From JAUILH01 sp965230535 (GTDB lineage Bacteria > Bacteroidota > Bacteroidia > Flavobacteriales_D > JAUILH01), in NCBI GenBank assembly GCA_965230535.1, contig OZ246010.1, forward strand, positions 558,001 through 622,000: DNA of 64,000 nt, written 5' to 3'. Under the pieces are notes generated by a model. That model was not told the origin of the DNA. It did no database searches and was given only the letters and a program-made list of their open reading frames with translations. Position numbers and translations under genes: made by a program. Positions 32,647 to 40,800 of this stretch are shown one piece after another; the stretch's first letter is position 1, and every line of letters begins with the position of its first letter.

Positions 32647-33330
32647 ATGAAAAATGAAGTTCTATATGAGGACAATCACTTGATTGCGGTTAATAAACTG
32701 GCTTCCGACATTGTTCAGGGAGATAAAACCGGAGACACACCTCTATCGGAGATTGTAAAATCGTACATCAAAGACAAATACAACAAACCCGGTGCTGTAT
32801 TTCTTGGCGTCACTCACAGGATTGACAGACCAACCAGTGGCGTGGTTCTATTCGCTAAAACCAGTAAAGCCCTGGCCCGAATCAACAAAATGTTCCAGGA
32901 CAAAACGATCGAAAAAACGTATTGGGCTGTTACGAAAAATGAGCCAAAAGAGGCTTCCGGTCAACTCATCCACTATCTCAGAAAGGATCAGAAAAAGAAC
33001 AAATCGTTCGCTACAGAAACGGAAAAAACCGGAAGCAAAAAAGCCGACCTCACCTACTCCATTATTGGAAAGTCTAAGGACTACTGTCTGCTTGAGATAC
33101 TTCCAAAAACGGGGCGACATCATCAAATTCGTGTTCAATTAAGTCAAATAAACTGTCCCATTAAAGGAGATTTGAAATACGGGTTTCCAAGATCTAACAA
33201 GGATGGTTCCATTCATTTGCACGCCAGGAAAATGAGCTTCATCCACCCTGTCAAAAAGGAAAAAATTGAGATTATAGCGCCTGCTCCACAAGATGCTTTG
33301 TGGCAGTTTTTTGAGGATCAGATGGCCTAA
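32647..33330 (+). CDS. RluA-family RNA pseudouridine synthase
   Basis: Isomerises uridine to pseudouridine in rRNA or tRNA. The catalytic motif HRIDRPTSGVVLFAKT holds Asp60; other family segments are VLYEDNHLIAVNKLA near the start, KTYWAVTKN and LLEILPKTGRHHQIRVQLS. There is no S4 domain, so it is the short RluA-type (227 residues). The target base cannot be assigned. Co-transcribed with panB by spacing. Confidence 0.93.
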   Translation: MKNEVLYEDNHLIAVNKLASDIVQGDKTGDTPLSEIVKSYIKDKYNKPGAVFLGVTHRIDRPTSGVVLFAKTSKALARINKMFQDKTIEKTYWAVTKNEPKEASGQLIHYLRKDQKKNKSFATETEKTGSKKADLTYSIIGKSKDYCLLEILPKTGRHHQIRVQLSQINCPIKGDLKYGFPRSNKDGSIHLHARKMSFIHPVKKEKIEIIAPAPQDALWQFFEDQMA

Positions 33331-33353
33331 GTTCTGTTCCGTTTTTTTCAATC

Positions 33354-33388
33354 TCACATTACATGATTGTAACCAATTCGTAATGTGA
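33354..33388. promoter_or_regulatory. 9-bp inverted repeat ending on the start codon of the next gene
   Basis: TCACATTAC (33354-33362) and GTAATGTGA (33380-33388) are perfect inverted arms around 17 bases; the last arm base is the A of the ATG at 33388. The arrangement could be an operator or an RNA hairpin that hides the start codon. Confidence 0.4.
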
Positions 33389-34908
33389 TGAAAAATATAT
33401 ACCTCCCCATGATCTGTGCAACTCTACTTTGGAGCTGTCAATCTAAGACCTCAGAAAACTCAACAATTAGTGATCAGACAAAAACCAGAAAAGGGATTTC
33501 TGCCAACTCATCTTCACTTGTATATCTTAAGACAGTACATCATTTAGTCGACAGGAATTCACATGATTCATCTTCAAAGAACCATGAAGCAAAAAATCAT
33601 GTTGATCAGATTGATTATGGAATTTCCTGGAGATCCATTGCAGTTCCTGCGCAGACCTACACTTGCAATATGAGTAGATCGAACAAAATATACGGTAGAA
33701 AAGGGACCATTATAGATGTCCCTTTGAACAGCCTTTATGACAAACATGGTAATCCCGTGAAAGGAGAGGTTACTTTTAAGCTCAAAGAATACTATTCGGC
33801 TTCAGATTTAATTAAAAGTAAAATTGGAACTTGCAGCAATGGCAAAATGTTAACGACTGGAGGAAGTATTGATCTTGAAGCGTATCAAAAAGGAGAAAAA
33901 CTAAGTATCGACAAAAAAAATCCTATGCAAATATATTTTCCGGTACGCCTGCGAATCATTAAAGATATGCTTCCTTTCATTGGTAAGAGAACTAACAGAG
34001 GTGTTAACTGGGTAGAAGATAAAGGTCCAAAAGTAGATCCACATTTATGTATATCGAAAACTTTTATTCATTATCACATATTTGATGGCCTCTTCTGTAA
34101 AAAAGGAATCAGCGTTGAAGAAGATTTCTGTAAAACGTTTGAAAATACCAAGTGTTCAATGGACAGTAATTTGAATCTTCGCGTCAGTTATTCTACCACA
34201 CCAATGGGGAAAACGGAAAATGTTGAAATCCACACAGAGCATTGTTCCGAAAAGACCAAAAAGATGATAATGGAATACTTCTTGAACCTTGAATTAGACA
34301 TCAATCAAGGGCTAACTAACAAACCATTCTGGACTCATGTGGTTCACGACATTAAATTGAGTACAAACCTTAATAAATATGACAACATAGAATACATAGT
34401 TGCTCAAAATGAATCAAGAAACAGTTTTACTCCACAAATGGTTCGTTATCGAAAAAACGATCTGGTATACATTGAACCTGGTACTCAGAGATCGTTCTAT
34501 AAACTTCCAATGAGAAATTTCGGTCTTTTAAATTGTGACGCTTACTCAAGAGACCCAAGACCGAAAACGAATATCCTGGTTCATACTCCTAATCTTGAAC
34601 ACTCAGTCAGCATGATCATAATTCCCACAAAACGAGGAATCATCATGAGCTATGAATACAATAACAATTCTGTCATTCCAAACATACCAATTGGAGAGCC
34701 TTGTATTCTTGTTACCATGAATATCTCAGATGACAAAGTGTACTTTGATAAAAGGTCAATAGTTGTTCAAAAAGATCAGATTCTGAGAATCGTTCCTAAG
34801 GAGATGAGCAAAGGTATGATTGAGAAAAGTCTGGCCAGTGTGGATGATAAATTTGCAAATATGAGTAACAACAAGTCTCGTAGAAGACTTTATCAATACT
34901 CTGGCTAA
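33388..34908 (+). CDS. Large lipoprotein of unknown function
   Basis: ATG 33388 opens a lipoprotein signal (MICATLLWSC, Cys17). Residues about 85-190 form a beta-rich domain with YGRKGTIIDVPLNSLYDKHGNPVKGEVTFKLKEY (spread over 34 positions) and a TTGGSIDLEAY motif, a pattern I recall from other Bacteroidota surface lipoproteins without a named function. The rest (190-506) is strand-rich with scattered Cys (LFCKKG, FCKTFENTKCSM) and Asn/Lys-rich segments. No enzyme motif. Alone in its direction of reading between RluA and a small T9SS gene. Confidence 0.72.
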   Translation: MKNIYLPMICATLLWSCQSKTSENSTISDQTKTRKGISANSSSLVYLKTVHHLVDRNSHDSSSKNHEAKNHVDQIDYGISWRSIAVPAQTYTCNMSRSNKIYGRKGTIIDVPLNSLYDKHGNPVKGEVTFKLKEYYSASDLIKSKIGTCSNGKMLTTGGSIDLEAYQKGEKLSIDKKNPMQIYFPVRLRIIKDMLPFIGKRTNRGVNWVEDKGPKVDPHLCISKTFIHYHIFDGLFCKKGISVEEDFCKTFENTKCSMDSNLNLRVSYSTTPMGKTENVEIHTEHCSEKTKKMIMEYFLNLELDINQGLTNKPFWTHVVHDIKLSTNLNKYDNIEYIVAQNESRNSFTPQMVRYRKNDLVYIEPGTQRSFYKLPMRNFGLLNCDAYSRDPRPKTNILVHTPNLEHSVSMIIIPTKRGIIMSYEYNNNSVIPNIPIGEPCILVTMNISDDKVYFDKRSIVVQKDQILRIVPKEMSKGMIEKSLASVDDKFANMSNNKSRRRLYQYSG

Positions 34909-34939
34909 TCATCACGTAACAAAATCACTCTAAACCCGT

Positions 34940-34947
34940 TATCTTTG
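34940..34947 (+). promoter_or_regulatory. Candidate -7 promoter element, possibly leaderless gene
   Basis: TATCTTTG fits TAnnTTTG exactly and ends 4 bases before the GTG start at 34952. With the usual spacing, transcription would begin at or within a base or two of the start codon, so the message would have no leader. Confidence 0.4.
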
Positions 34948-34951
34948 TTAA

Positions 34952-35554
34952 GTGAGGCAATTATTGGTCATATTGATTACTTGTAGCACGACATTCTCCT
35001 GGTCGCAAAGCCACCCTATTCTCAACTATTTCACGACTAATTTGTCTGACGGACGGGTATTATTGTCCTGGGAAATTAAAGGAGGGGACCAGTGCAATGG
35101 CATCAAGGTATTGAGATCTACCGACAGCCTACACTTCACCCAAATTGGAGATATTGCCGGAATTTGTGGAAGTCCTGATTTCGCTCAACCTTATACATAC
35201 ACAGATGAGTCTCCAACAGAAAACGCCATTAACTATTACAAAATTGAACTGGGTGGCCAGGGCTTTGCCAGTTCATCCGGAGTACACTATGTTAAGTTGT
35301 TGAACGATGGATACAAGGTCTACCCCAATCCCATCACACAGGATTCCAGGTTGTATTTTAACAACCCTGGTCAGAATTACACTTTTCAGTTAATTGATTA
35401 TACCGGAAAAATGGTGATGAGCATGGAAACCGGTCAACAAAGCGAAATTGACCTGAGTACTTTAAATGTTTTGTCAGGACCGTACATTTTTCAATTGATC
35501 CCGCAAAGTACAGGAGAGGCCATTCAAGGTAAATTATTGGTCCCTCAGAACTAA
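34952..35554 (+). CDS. Small T9SS-secreted protein with type A sorting domain
   Basis: GTG start gives a signal peptide (MRQLLVILITCSTTFSWSQ). Then one fibronectin-III-like unit (about 25-110: VLLSWEIKGGDQCNGIKVLRS, INYYKIELGG), of the kind that often sits just before a sorting domain, and a type A sorting domain (about 122-200: VYPNPITQDSRLYF, QLIDYTGKMVM, VLSGPYIFQLI, GKLLVPQN). No functional domain besides these, so the role of the secreted chain is unknown. Confidence 0.82.
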   Translation: MRQLLVILITCSTTFSWSQSHPILNYFTTNLSDGRVLLSWEIKGGDQCNGIKVLRSTDSLHFTQIGDIAGICGSPDFAQPYTYTDESPTENAINYYKIELGGQGFASSSGVHYVKLLNDGYKVYPNPITQDSRLYFNNPGQNYTFQLIDYTGKMVMSMETGQQSEIDLSTLNVLSGPYIFQLIPQSTGEAIQGKLLVPQN

Positions 35555-35587
35555 GTCGTTTCGGCATTTATCACTACCTTTCGTATC

Positions 35588-36022
35588 ATGTTCAGCCTAC
35601 GGCATATTGGTATCTTGATTTTGGTGATTGCCCCCATTTTCAACTCTGTTGCACAGCACAAACGCACCGTAGTAAAGAATGTTACCAAACATGAAAACGG
35701 TCAGACTAAGAAGGACGCGAAAATCACCACCATATATTCCAAAAACCCTGACATACTAGACTTTTACTGGAAAAAGATCTATGAAGTGGTCCGCTACGAT
35801 TCAACGGGAAAAAAGGTTTATGAATTGGAAAGAATTACCAAACGCGGGACTTATGGTAAATCCTGTTTTGAGATTTTATATCGATACGTTCAATACGATT
35901 CTGAAGGCAATAAGTCCTGGGAGCAGGAAAGTAAGTGTGATTGCAAGCATCAAACCCAAAAGACTTATAAAAACGGGAAATTGATTACGCGAGAAAGAAA
36001 AAGACGATTTAGCTGGAATTAA
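35588..36022 (+). CDS. Exported small basic protein of unknown function
   Basis: Signal peptide (1-22, ending NSVAQ), then about 120 very basic residues with repeated Y-x-x-x-G/K units (VVRYDSTGKKVYELERI, RYVQYDSEGNKSWEQES, KTYKNGKLITRERKR). These look like degenerate MORN/YwqK-type beta-hairpin repeats seen in exported Bacteroidota proteins. Four Cys near the end (CFE, CDC). The stop codon sits at the edge of the palindromic element 36022-36096. Confidence 0.7.
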   Translation: MFSLRHIGILILVIAPIFNSVAQHKRTVVKNVTKHENGQTKKDAKITTIYSKNPDILDFYWKKIYEVVRYDSTGKKVYELERITKRGTYGKSCFEILYRYVQYDSEGNKSWEQESKCDCKHQTQKTYKNGKLITRERKRRFSWN

Positions 36023-36096
36023 AAACTGGTACGCGTATAATACGCGCACCAGTTTTGCGATTAAATCGCGCACCAGTTTTACTGGTTTTTACCAGT
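36022..36096. repeat. Palindromic ACTGGT/ACCAGT element, copy 1
   Basis: A 17-base arm AAAACTGGTACGCGTAT (36022-36038) pairs with 36040-36056 with a single mismatch. A second ATTAAATCGCGCACCAGTTTT arm (36060-36080) and a small ACTGGT-TTTT-ACCAGT hairpin (36081-36096) follow. It fills the gap between two convergent genes, so it may terminate both; the same sequence returns at 37955-38010. Confidence 0.75.
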
Positions 36097-36118
36097 TTCT
36101 CCATGAAAAAACTCCTTT

Positions 36119-36856
36119 CTAAAGAGGCTGATTAGTAGGTCGTACAGTAATGTCGTTTACACTAACCGAACCTGGTTGTTCAACTGCAAAAGCAATGGCG
36201 TCTGCTATGCTTGAAGCATTCAAATACTCGATATTGGCCCATTGCTCAAAAGCTTGTATTACATCCGGATCTGTGATGGTTGAACTCAACTCTGTTGTCA
36301 CAGCACCAGGCTTAACAGTAGTCACACGCACATTGGCTCCAGCTGTTGCCATTTCCTGCCTCAAACCTTCACCAATTGCCTTAACTGCAAACTTAGTCCC
36401 GCTGTAAACAGAAGATGCCGGAAAAACCTTATCTCCTGCAATGGAAGAAATGTTAATGAAGTGCCCGTCGTTCTTCTCAAGCATGCCTGGAAGCGCAGCA
36501 TAGATCACATTGATCACACCATTGATGTTCACATCAACCATCTTATGAGCTTCATCTACTTTTTCATTTTTAAGGAAAGACAAAGGCATGATTCCGGCAT
36601 TGTTCACCACTACATCAACTGAACCAAACTCCTTTTGAGCGTTTTGTACCTGAGATTTTACTTGTTCGTAATTGGTCACATCTCCGGCCAGGATGACTGC
36701 TTTTCCTCCTTCTTCTTCAATGATTGCTTTTAAAGCTTCCAATCTGTCCTGTCTTCTGGCCATTAATAGAACCTGATGTCCCTGTGAAGCCAATTTTCTC
36801 GCTGTAGCTTCTCCAATTCCACTACTTGCTCCTGTGATTAAGATATTCTTTGTCAT
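36119..36856 (-). CDS. Short-chain dehydrogenase/reductase (SDR)
   Basis: NADP-dependent oxidoreductase of the classical SDR family. Rossmann motif TGASSGIG (8-15), MARR for NADP preference (32-35), NNAG (85-88), catalytic Ser137/138 and Tyr151-x3-Lys155 (YSGTK). 245 residues. Close in type to YdfG/serine 3-dehydrogenase-like reductases; the substrate is not deducible. The AraC-family gene upstream on the same strand (109 bases away) is a likely regulator. Confidence 0.93.
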   Translation of the reverse strand: MTKNILITGASSGIGEATARKLASQGHQVLLMARRQDRLEALKAIIEEEGGKAVILAGDVTNYEQVKSQVQNAQKEFGSVDVVVNNAGIMPLSFLKNEKVDEAHKMVDVNINGVINVIYAALPGMLEKNDGHFINISSIAGDKVFPASSVYSGTKFAVKAIGEGLRQEMATAGANVRVTTVKPGAVTTELSSTITDPDVIQAFEQWANIEYLNASSIADAIAFAVEQPGSVSVNDITVRPTNQPL

Positions 36857-36965
36857 GTTGTATTTTGTTTTTAGATTATTATTGAATCATTTACACAACA
36901 AAGGTGTACATCTATTAAGCAGACCGGTAACACTAAATCCGGAATGTTAAACACAAATCCCGCAA

Positions 36966-37874
36966 CTAGTTCATTTGTCTGTAAGACTGAGGTGTCATTC
37001 CGGTTTTTTGCTTGAATAATCTACCGAAATAATGAGGATAATTGAAGCCTAAATCATATGCTATAGTGCTGATCGGCTCACTTGAACCCAACAGTCGATT
37101 CTTTGCCTTTTCGACCAGAAAATCATTGATATGGTCTTTGGCTGAACGACCAGTTTCTTTGGTAAGCAAATCACTTAGATAAGTTGAGGACAGGTTGCAC
37201 TTATCCGCCAGATACTGGATGGTAGGCTGACCGTTTTGGGCAATCATATTGGCATTGAAGTAGTCTTTTAGTAAACGTTCTACTTTAGACACCACATCTG
37301 TATTTTGAGATGATCTCGTATTAAACTGGCGGTGGTAGTATCTTGAACTGTAATTGAGCATCAACTCAAGGTTGGATACAATGACACTCTGACTGTGATC
37401 ATCAACTCTTTGTAATATTTCATCCTGAATTAGCTGCACACATTGATTCATGGTTCCCTGTTCCTGATCTGATAAATGAAGTGCCTCATGAACTGCATAA
37501 TCGAAGAAACTGTATTGATCTATTTTATCTCCAAGAGCAGTATTTCTTATTAAATCGGGATGAAAATACAGCATCCAGCCTTGTACCTGATTCAATGCTT
37601 GGGGACGTGTCACAGAAATGACCTGATTGGGTGCAAAGAACACCAAAACACCATCATTAAAATCGTAAGTATTTCGTCCGTAGTCTACCCCGCAATCGGC
37701 ATCCTTCATGGCTATGCAATACATATCCGATGAAAATCTGGAACCTATGGCATCTTCTCCATAAGTAATTTTTGACGTGTCGTAAATCTGAATCAATGGA
37801 TGAGTTGGCTTTTCCAGACCTAACATTTCACTGATGTCGCTAATGGATTTAGAATGAGTGATGTCCTTATGCAT
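36966..37874 (-). CDS. AraC-family transcriptional regulator
   Basis: Residues 1-180 form a ligand-sensing cupin-like part; 200-302 form the AraC/XylS double helix-turn-helix (IQYLADKCNLSSTYLSDLLTKETG, then STIAYDLGFNYPHYFGRLFKQKTGMTPQSYR). In Bacteroidota such regulators often sit next to an oxidoreductase they control; here the SDR gene is directly downstream on the same strand. Activator or repressor cannot be told. Confidence 0.94.
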   Translation of the reverse strand: MHKDITHSKSISDISEMLGLEKPTHPLIQIYDTSKITYGEDAIGSRFSSDMYCIAMKDADCGVDYGRNTYDFNDGVLVFFAPNQVISVTRPQALNQVQGWMLYFHPDLIRNTALGDKIDQYSFFDYAVHEALHLSDQEQGTMNQCVQLIQDEILQRVDDHSQSVIVSNLELMLNYSSRYYHRQFNTRSSQNTDVVSKVERLLKDYFNANMIAQNGQPTIQYLADKCNLSSTYLSDLLTKETGRSAKDHINDFLVEKAKNRLLGSSEPISTIAYDLGFNYPHYFGRLFKQKTGMTPQSYRQMN

Positions 37875-37954
37875 AGATTGATTTTTAGCAAAATTATGGC
37901 ATTTGAAGACAAAGCATTAACACAAATTCCGGATATCTGAACACGATATATTTA

Positions 37955-38010
37955 AAACTGGTGCGCGATTAAATCGCGTACCAGTTTCGTATTAATCGCG
38001 CACCAGTTTC
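37955..38010. repeat. Palindromic ACTGGT/ACCAGT element, copy 2
   Basis: AAACTGGTGCGCGATT (37955-37970) pairs with 37972-37987 with one mismatch, and the right arm is repeated directly at 37991-38009 (ATTAATCGCGCACCAGTTT). The last five codons and the stop of the PaiB gene lie in that repeated arm. It matches copy 1 at 36022-36096 in the core ACTGGT(A/G)CGCG. Confidence 0.78.
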
Positions 38011-38612
38011 TTTTTCTTCATGTATTCAGCGATCATTTGTTCACTGCCGGAATCACTTTTCTCGAACGATTCAATGATCCTGTCCTGTTCATCTCTGGCC
38101 TTGTTCTGGCTTAATTTCTCTTTGAACTGAATTCGATCAACCACAATCTCGAAAGCCACAATTCCGTTTGCCATTTTCGACTTATAGTCCGGAGATAAAC
38201 TCTCCCACTGTTTTCTGTAAGCAGCTTCAAAACTGTCTATCATGGTTTCCAACACACGGATAACTTCTGCTGGTTCTTCTATCAAATTGGCTTTTCCATA
38301 GGCATGAACCGACATGTAATTCCAAGTGGGTACATTCTGGAGTTTGTTGTAATGTTTAGGGGAAACGTAGGCATGCGGCTCAGAAAAAATGATCAGATTT
38401 TCTTTAGAATTGATGTGCTTACCATGTTCATTCGCTTTTGCCAAATGAGAGCTGATTATGATTTGATCCTCTCGTTCTGAAACGACAAAAGGCAAGTGTG
38501 TTGCTACCGGAACGTCATCAATAACGGTAACCATACTTGCAAAGTTGAAACGCTTCATAAAAGCGATTGCGTCTTTTCTGTCTTCTCCCAGATATTGTTT
38601 TGGAATGTACAT
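37992..38612 (-). CDS. FMN-binding negative transcriptional regulator (PaiB-type)
   Basis: PaiB family, split-barrel flavin-binding protein. Family signatures are present: MYIPKQY at the start, ATHLPFVV, SSHLAKANEH, LIIFSEPHAYVSPKHY, VPTWNYMSVHAYGKA and IVAFEIVVDRIQFKEKLSQNK. In Bacillus, PaiB with PaiA affects sporulation and protease genes; here no PaiA neighbour exists, and binding to FMN and a pyridoxamine-oxidase-like activity are family knowledge only. The C-terminal codons (KLVRD) are supplied by the palindromic element. Confidence 0.92.
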   Translation of the reverse strand: MYIPKQYLGEDRKDAIAFMKRFNFASMVTVIDDVPVATHLPFVVSEREDQIIISSHLAKANEHGKHINSKENLIIFSEPHAYVSPKHYNKLQNVPTWNYMSVHAYGKANLIEEPAEVIRVLETMIDSFEAAYRKQWESLSPDYKSKMANGIVAFEIVVDRIQFKEKLSQNKARDEQDRIIESFEKSDSGSEQMIAEYMKKKKLVRD

Positions 38613-38614
38613 GC

Positions 38615-38989
38615 CTATCGTTTTTTCATCATTTTCCGGAACTGCCGTCTGCCAAATTCTGACTTTAAGTTTTCATTCAATTCATCATCAATGATCTCAC
38701 TAACAAACTTATAGGTTTTGCGCAGGTTCAACAGTTCTCGCATCTTAGATTTTGGATCAGCATGCATAGCCAAAACAGACGTGATGATCTTTGAATCCTT
38801 ATGATCACTTGATTTGATTTCCTTTTCGATAACCGGAATATTCATTAAATCAGAAGTCAATTCCGTCATGTAAACTCCATGCGTATTCATAAGGTTTATG
38901 CTCGAATCTGTACTCACAATTTTCACCCCAGACTGAGCATGGCCTAGTGATGAGAGGATGACAAAAGTTAAAGTAAAAATGAATTTCAT
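38615..38989 (-). CDS. Exported small protein of unknown function
   Basis: Signal peptide (1-18, ending LGHAQ), then about 105 residues with a long helical, charged second half (MRELLNLRKTYKFVSEIIDDELNE) and basic C-terminus (FRKMMKKR). No motif recognised. It is upstream of paiB on the same strand, with 2 bases between the genes, so the two are probably co-transcribed. Confidence 0.68.
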   Translation of the reverse strand: MKFIFTLTFVILSSLGHAQSGVKIVSTDSSINLMNTHGVYMTELTSDLMNIPVIEKEIKSSDHKDSKIITSVLAMHADPKSKMRELLNLRKTYKFVSEIIDDELNENLKSEFGRRQFRKMMKKR

Positions 38990-39070
38990 GTTGATTCCGT
39001 TTATTTAATCCTGATAATGCCAAAAACTACAAAAGTGACAGAAAAATTGTGCGTCAGATGGTTGAACTAA

Positions 39071-39721
39071 TTACTTGTTCTTCCTCTTTCCTACTTCAAT
39101 TTCGATAAACGCGGGTAAATAGTTTGGCGTACATCCCTTTGGTGCTACCTCATCTTTATACAAACCAGTGGTTTCACCAATTTTAATACAACGTGCCCTG
39201 TGATCTTCATCATAAACTCCAATCCAGGCGGCTACAAAGTTCATAGCCCATTGCACTTCCGGCACTTCTGTTGCTATGTTTTTTTCGATTGAAGACAGTA
39301 ACTCTGCCGTATTGTCGGGAGGGGTTTGCCCTGTCCATCTCAATCTGGCCTGGTGATACCAAAATGTACGTCTTTGAAGGGAAGAAGGGCTGTTTTCCCA
39401 AGATTGAATCAGTGCAATCGTTGCTTTATCCTTCATAAGCTGATTGGCCATAAACCACTCCATCAATCTATTGCGCTCATCATATGAATGCACCAACATA
39501 TCTTTATCAAGTTCATCAATAAGACTTTGCGTCAATAACTTTTTATCCATGATCAGAATGGCCAAAAGTCGTGTTGAATATTCTGCAGTAGACCACAATT
39601 CCAGCGCCAATTCATGATTTTTTTTGATCTCTTTAGCGAGCTTTTTGATGTCTCCCATTTTGGTGACTCCATTTATCTTAGAATGGATTTCCTGAGCTTT
39701 TGAAGATAGTTTCATGTTCAT
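39071..39721 (-). CDS. DNA alkylation repair protein, AlkD-like
   Basis: HEAT-like helical repeat protein of the AlkD family (DNA 3- or 7-alkylpurine glycosylase). Typical segments: GDIKKLAKEIKKNHELALELWSTAEYSTRLLA, ELDKDMLVHSYDERNRLMEWFMAN, SPSSLQRRTFWYHQARLRW and EVQWAMNFVAAWIGVYDEDHR. 216 residues, slightly shorter than the usual 230. An alternative start is MKLSSKA (third codon). It stands on its own with the acetyltransferase gene upstream. Confidence 0.85.
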   Translation of the reverse strand: MNMKLSSKAQEIHSKINGVTKMGDIKKLAKEIKKNHELALELWSTAEYSTRLLAILIMDKKLLTQSLIDELDKDMLVHSYDERNRLMEWFMANQLMKDKATIALIQSWENSPSSLQRRTFWYHQARLRWTGQTPPDNTAELLSSIEKNIATEVPEVQWAMNFVAAWIGVYDEDHRARCIKIGETTGLYKDEVAPKGCTPNYLPAFIEIEVGKRKNK

Positions 39722-39758
39722 TTGGTTTCGTTAATTGTGTTTCATAAATCAGCCTGGT

Positions 39759-40265
39759 TCAGGACCTGGCCCCTATATCCAGGCTATATAAGCTTGATTC
39801 TTTACCCTTATTCGATTCTGTTTTGTAAAAAGAGAACCCCAGTTTTTCTATTAATTTTATGGAACTGTGGTTGTTGGGATTTGTTGTTGCCATAATGGTC
39901 TCGTAATCTGACGTTTCAATGATCAATTCCAAAACAGCTTTTGAGGATTCGTAAGCATAACCTTTTCCGTGAAATTCCGGCAGAAAAGCAAAACCAATGT
40001 CATAATACGGTAAATGCGCTCTTTTAATCAAAGTAATGATACCAATTTTCTGTTCTGCCAATTGAACAACCCAATAAGTAACGTCATCATTGGCCAGGAT
40101 ATTCTGAATGTAGACGACAGCCTCAGTTTCATTATTGACATTTCTATCTCCGATAAACGTGAGCCAGCCTTCAGTATTTACCAACTCCAGAATAAAAGAA
40201 TGGTCACTTTCTTCCAGAGACCTCAATAATAACTGATCAGTTTTTATGCTTTGCGTTAAATCCAT
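39759..40265 (-). CDS. GNAT-family N-acetyltransferase (RimJ/RimL-type)
   Basis: Transfers an acetyl group from acetyl-CoA to an amine. Hallmarks of the RimJ/RimL clade: TDQLLLRSLEESD at the start, the beta strand VVQLAEQKIGIITL, YDIGFAFLPEFHGKGYAYE (the CoA-binding R/Q-x-x-G-x-G/A segment) and NPNNHSSIKLIEKLGF. 168 residues. Substrate unknown (protein N-terminus or small molecule). The lipoprotein gene upstream is 2 bases away. Confidence 0.92.
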   Translation of the reverse strand: MDLTQSIKTDQLLLRSLEESDHSFILELVNTEGWLTFIGDRNVNNETEAVVYIQNILANDDVTYWVVQLAEQKIGIITLIKRAHLPYYDIGFAFLPEFHGKGYAYESSKAVLELIIETSDYETIMATTNPNNHSSIKLIEKLGFSFYKTESNKGKESSLYSLDIGARS

Positions 40266-40267
40266 TC

Positions 40268-40771
40268 TTAATTATTGTGTACACTTTCGAATACAATTTT
40301 CCAGTTGTCATTGGTTTGTCTTCGCCATGCAATCACGTAAGTGCCTTCATTTTTAATTGTATCGCCTGTTTCTTTATTAATAAAGATCTCATTGAAATGA
40401 TTGTGAGAGATTACCATATCCTGAGAACTAATGAAAGAAGGTTTTCCTCTTTCCAGCAGCTGCACATCATACTTGCTATAGATGCTTTCCCAAATGGCTT
40501 TAGTTGAATCTTTGGATATTTTTCGAATTGGTGTATCAGGAAATACGTTTGTAAATTCTTCTTCAAAAAAATCTATCCAGGCATAATCAAACCTTTCGTA
40601 AACTTTGTAAAAGCTATCGACCTTCGCCTCAATAATGGCCTCTATTTCTGAAGTACTCTGGGGTGTTGGTTCCGGAGTTTCTTCTTTGGACTTACATCCT
40701 GACAAAAGGCAAACAAATAGAACAAAACTCAATGCTGTTTGTGGTATTGTTCGTCTCATTTTGGTTCGCAT
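40268..40771 (-). CDS. Lipoprotein with SnoaL/DUF4440-like domain
   Basis: Lipoprotein signal (Cys26, in CLLSGC), linker rich in Pro/Thr/Ser/Glu, then an alpha+beta domain of about 115 residues with a helix (VDSFYKVYERFDYAWI), a central SQDMVISHNHFNEIF strand and the ending RRQTNDNWKIVFES, as in DUF4440/SnoaL-type NTF2-like proteins. Such domains bind small ligands or are inactive enzymes. Start could be 12 bases later (MRRTIPQ). Confidence 0.72.
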   Translation of the reverse strand: MRTKMRRTIPQTALSFVLFVCLLSGCKSKEETPEPTPQSTSEIEAIIEAKVDSFYKVYERFDYAWIDFFEEEFTNVFPDTPIRKISKDSTKAIWESIYSKYDVQLLERGKPSFISSQDMVISHNHFNEIFINKETGDTIKNEGTYVIAWRRQTNDNWKIVFESVHNN

Positions 40772-40800
40772 AAAATCCCAATTTAGTTTCTATTGGTCAC

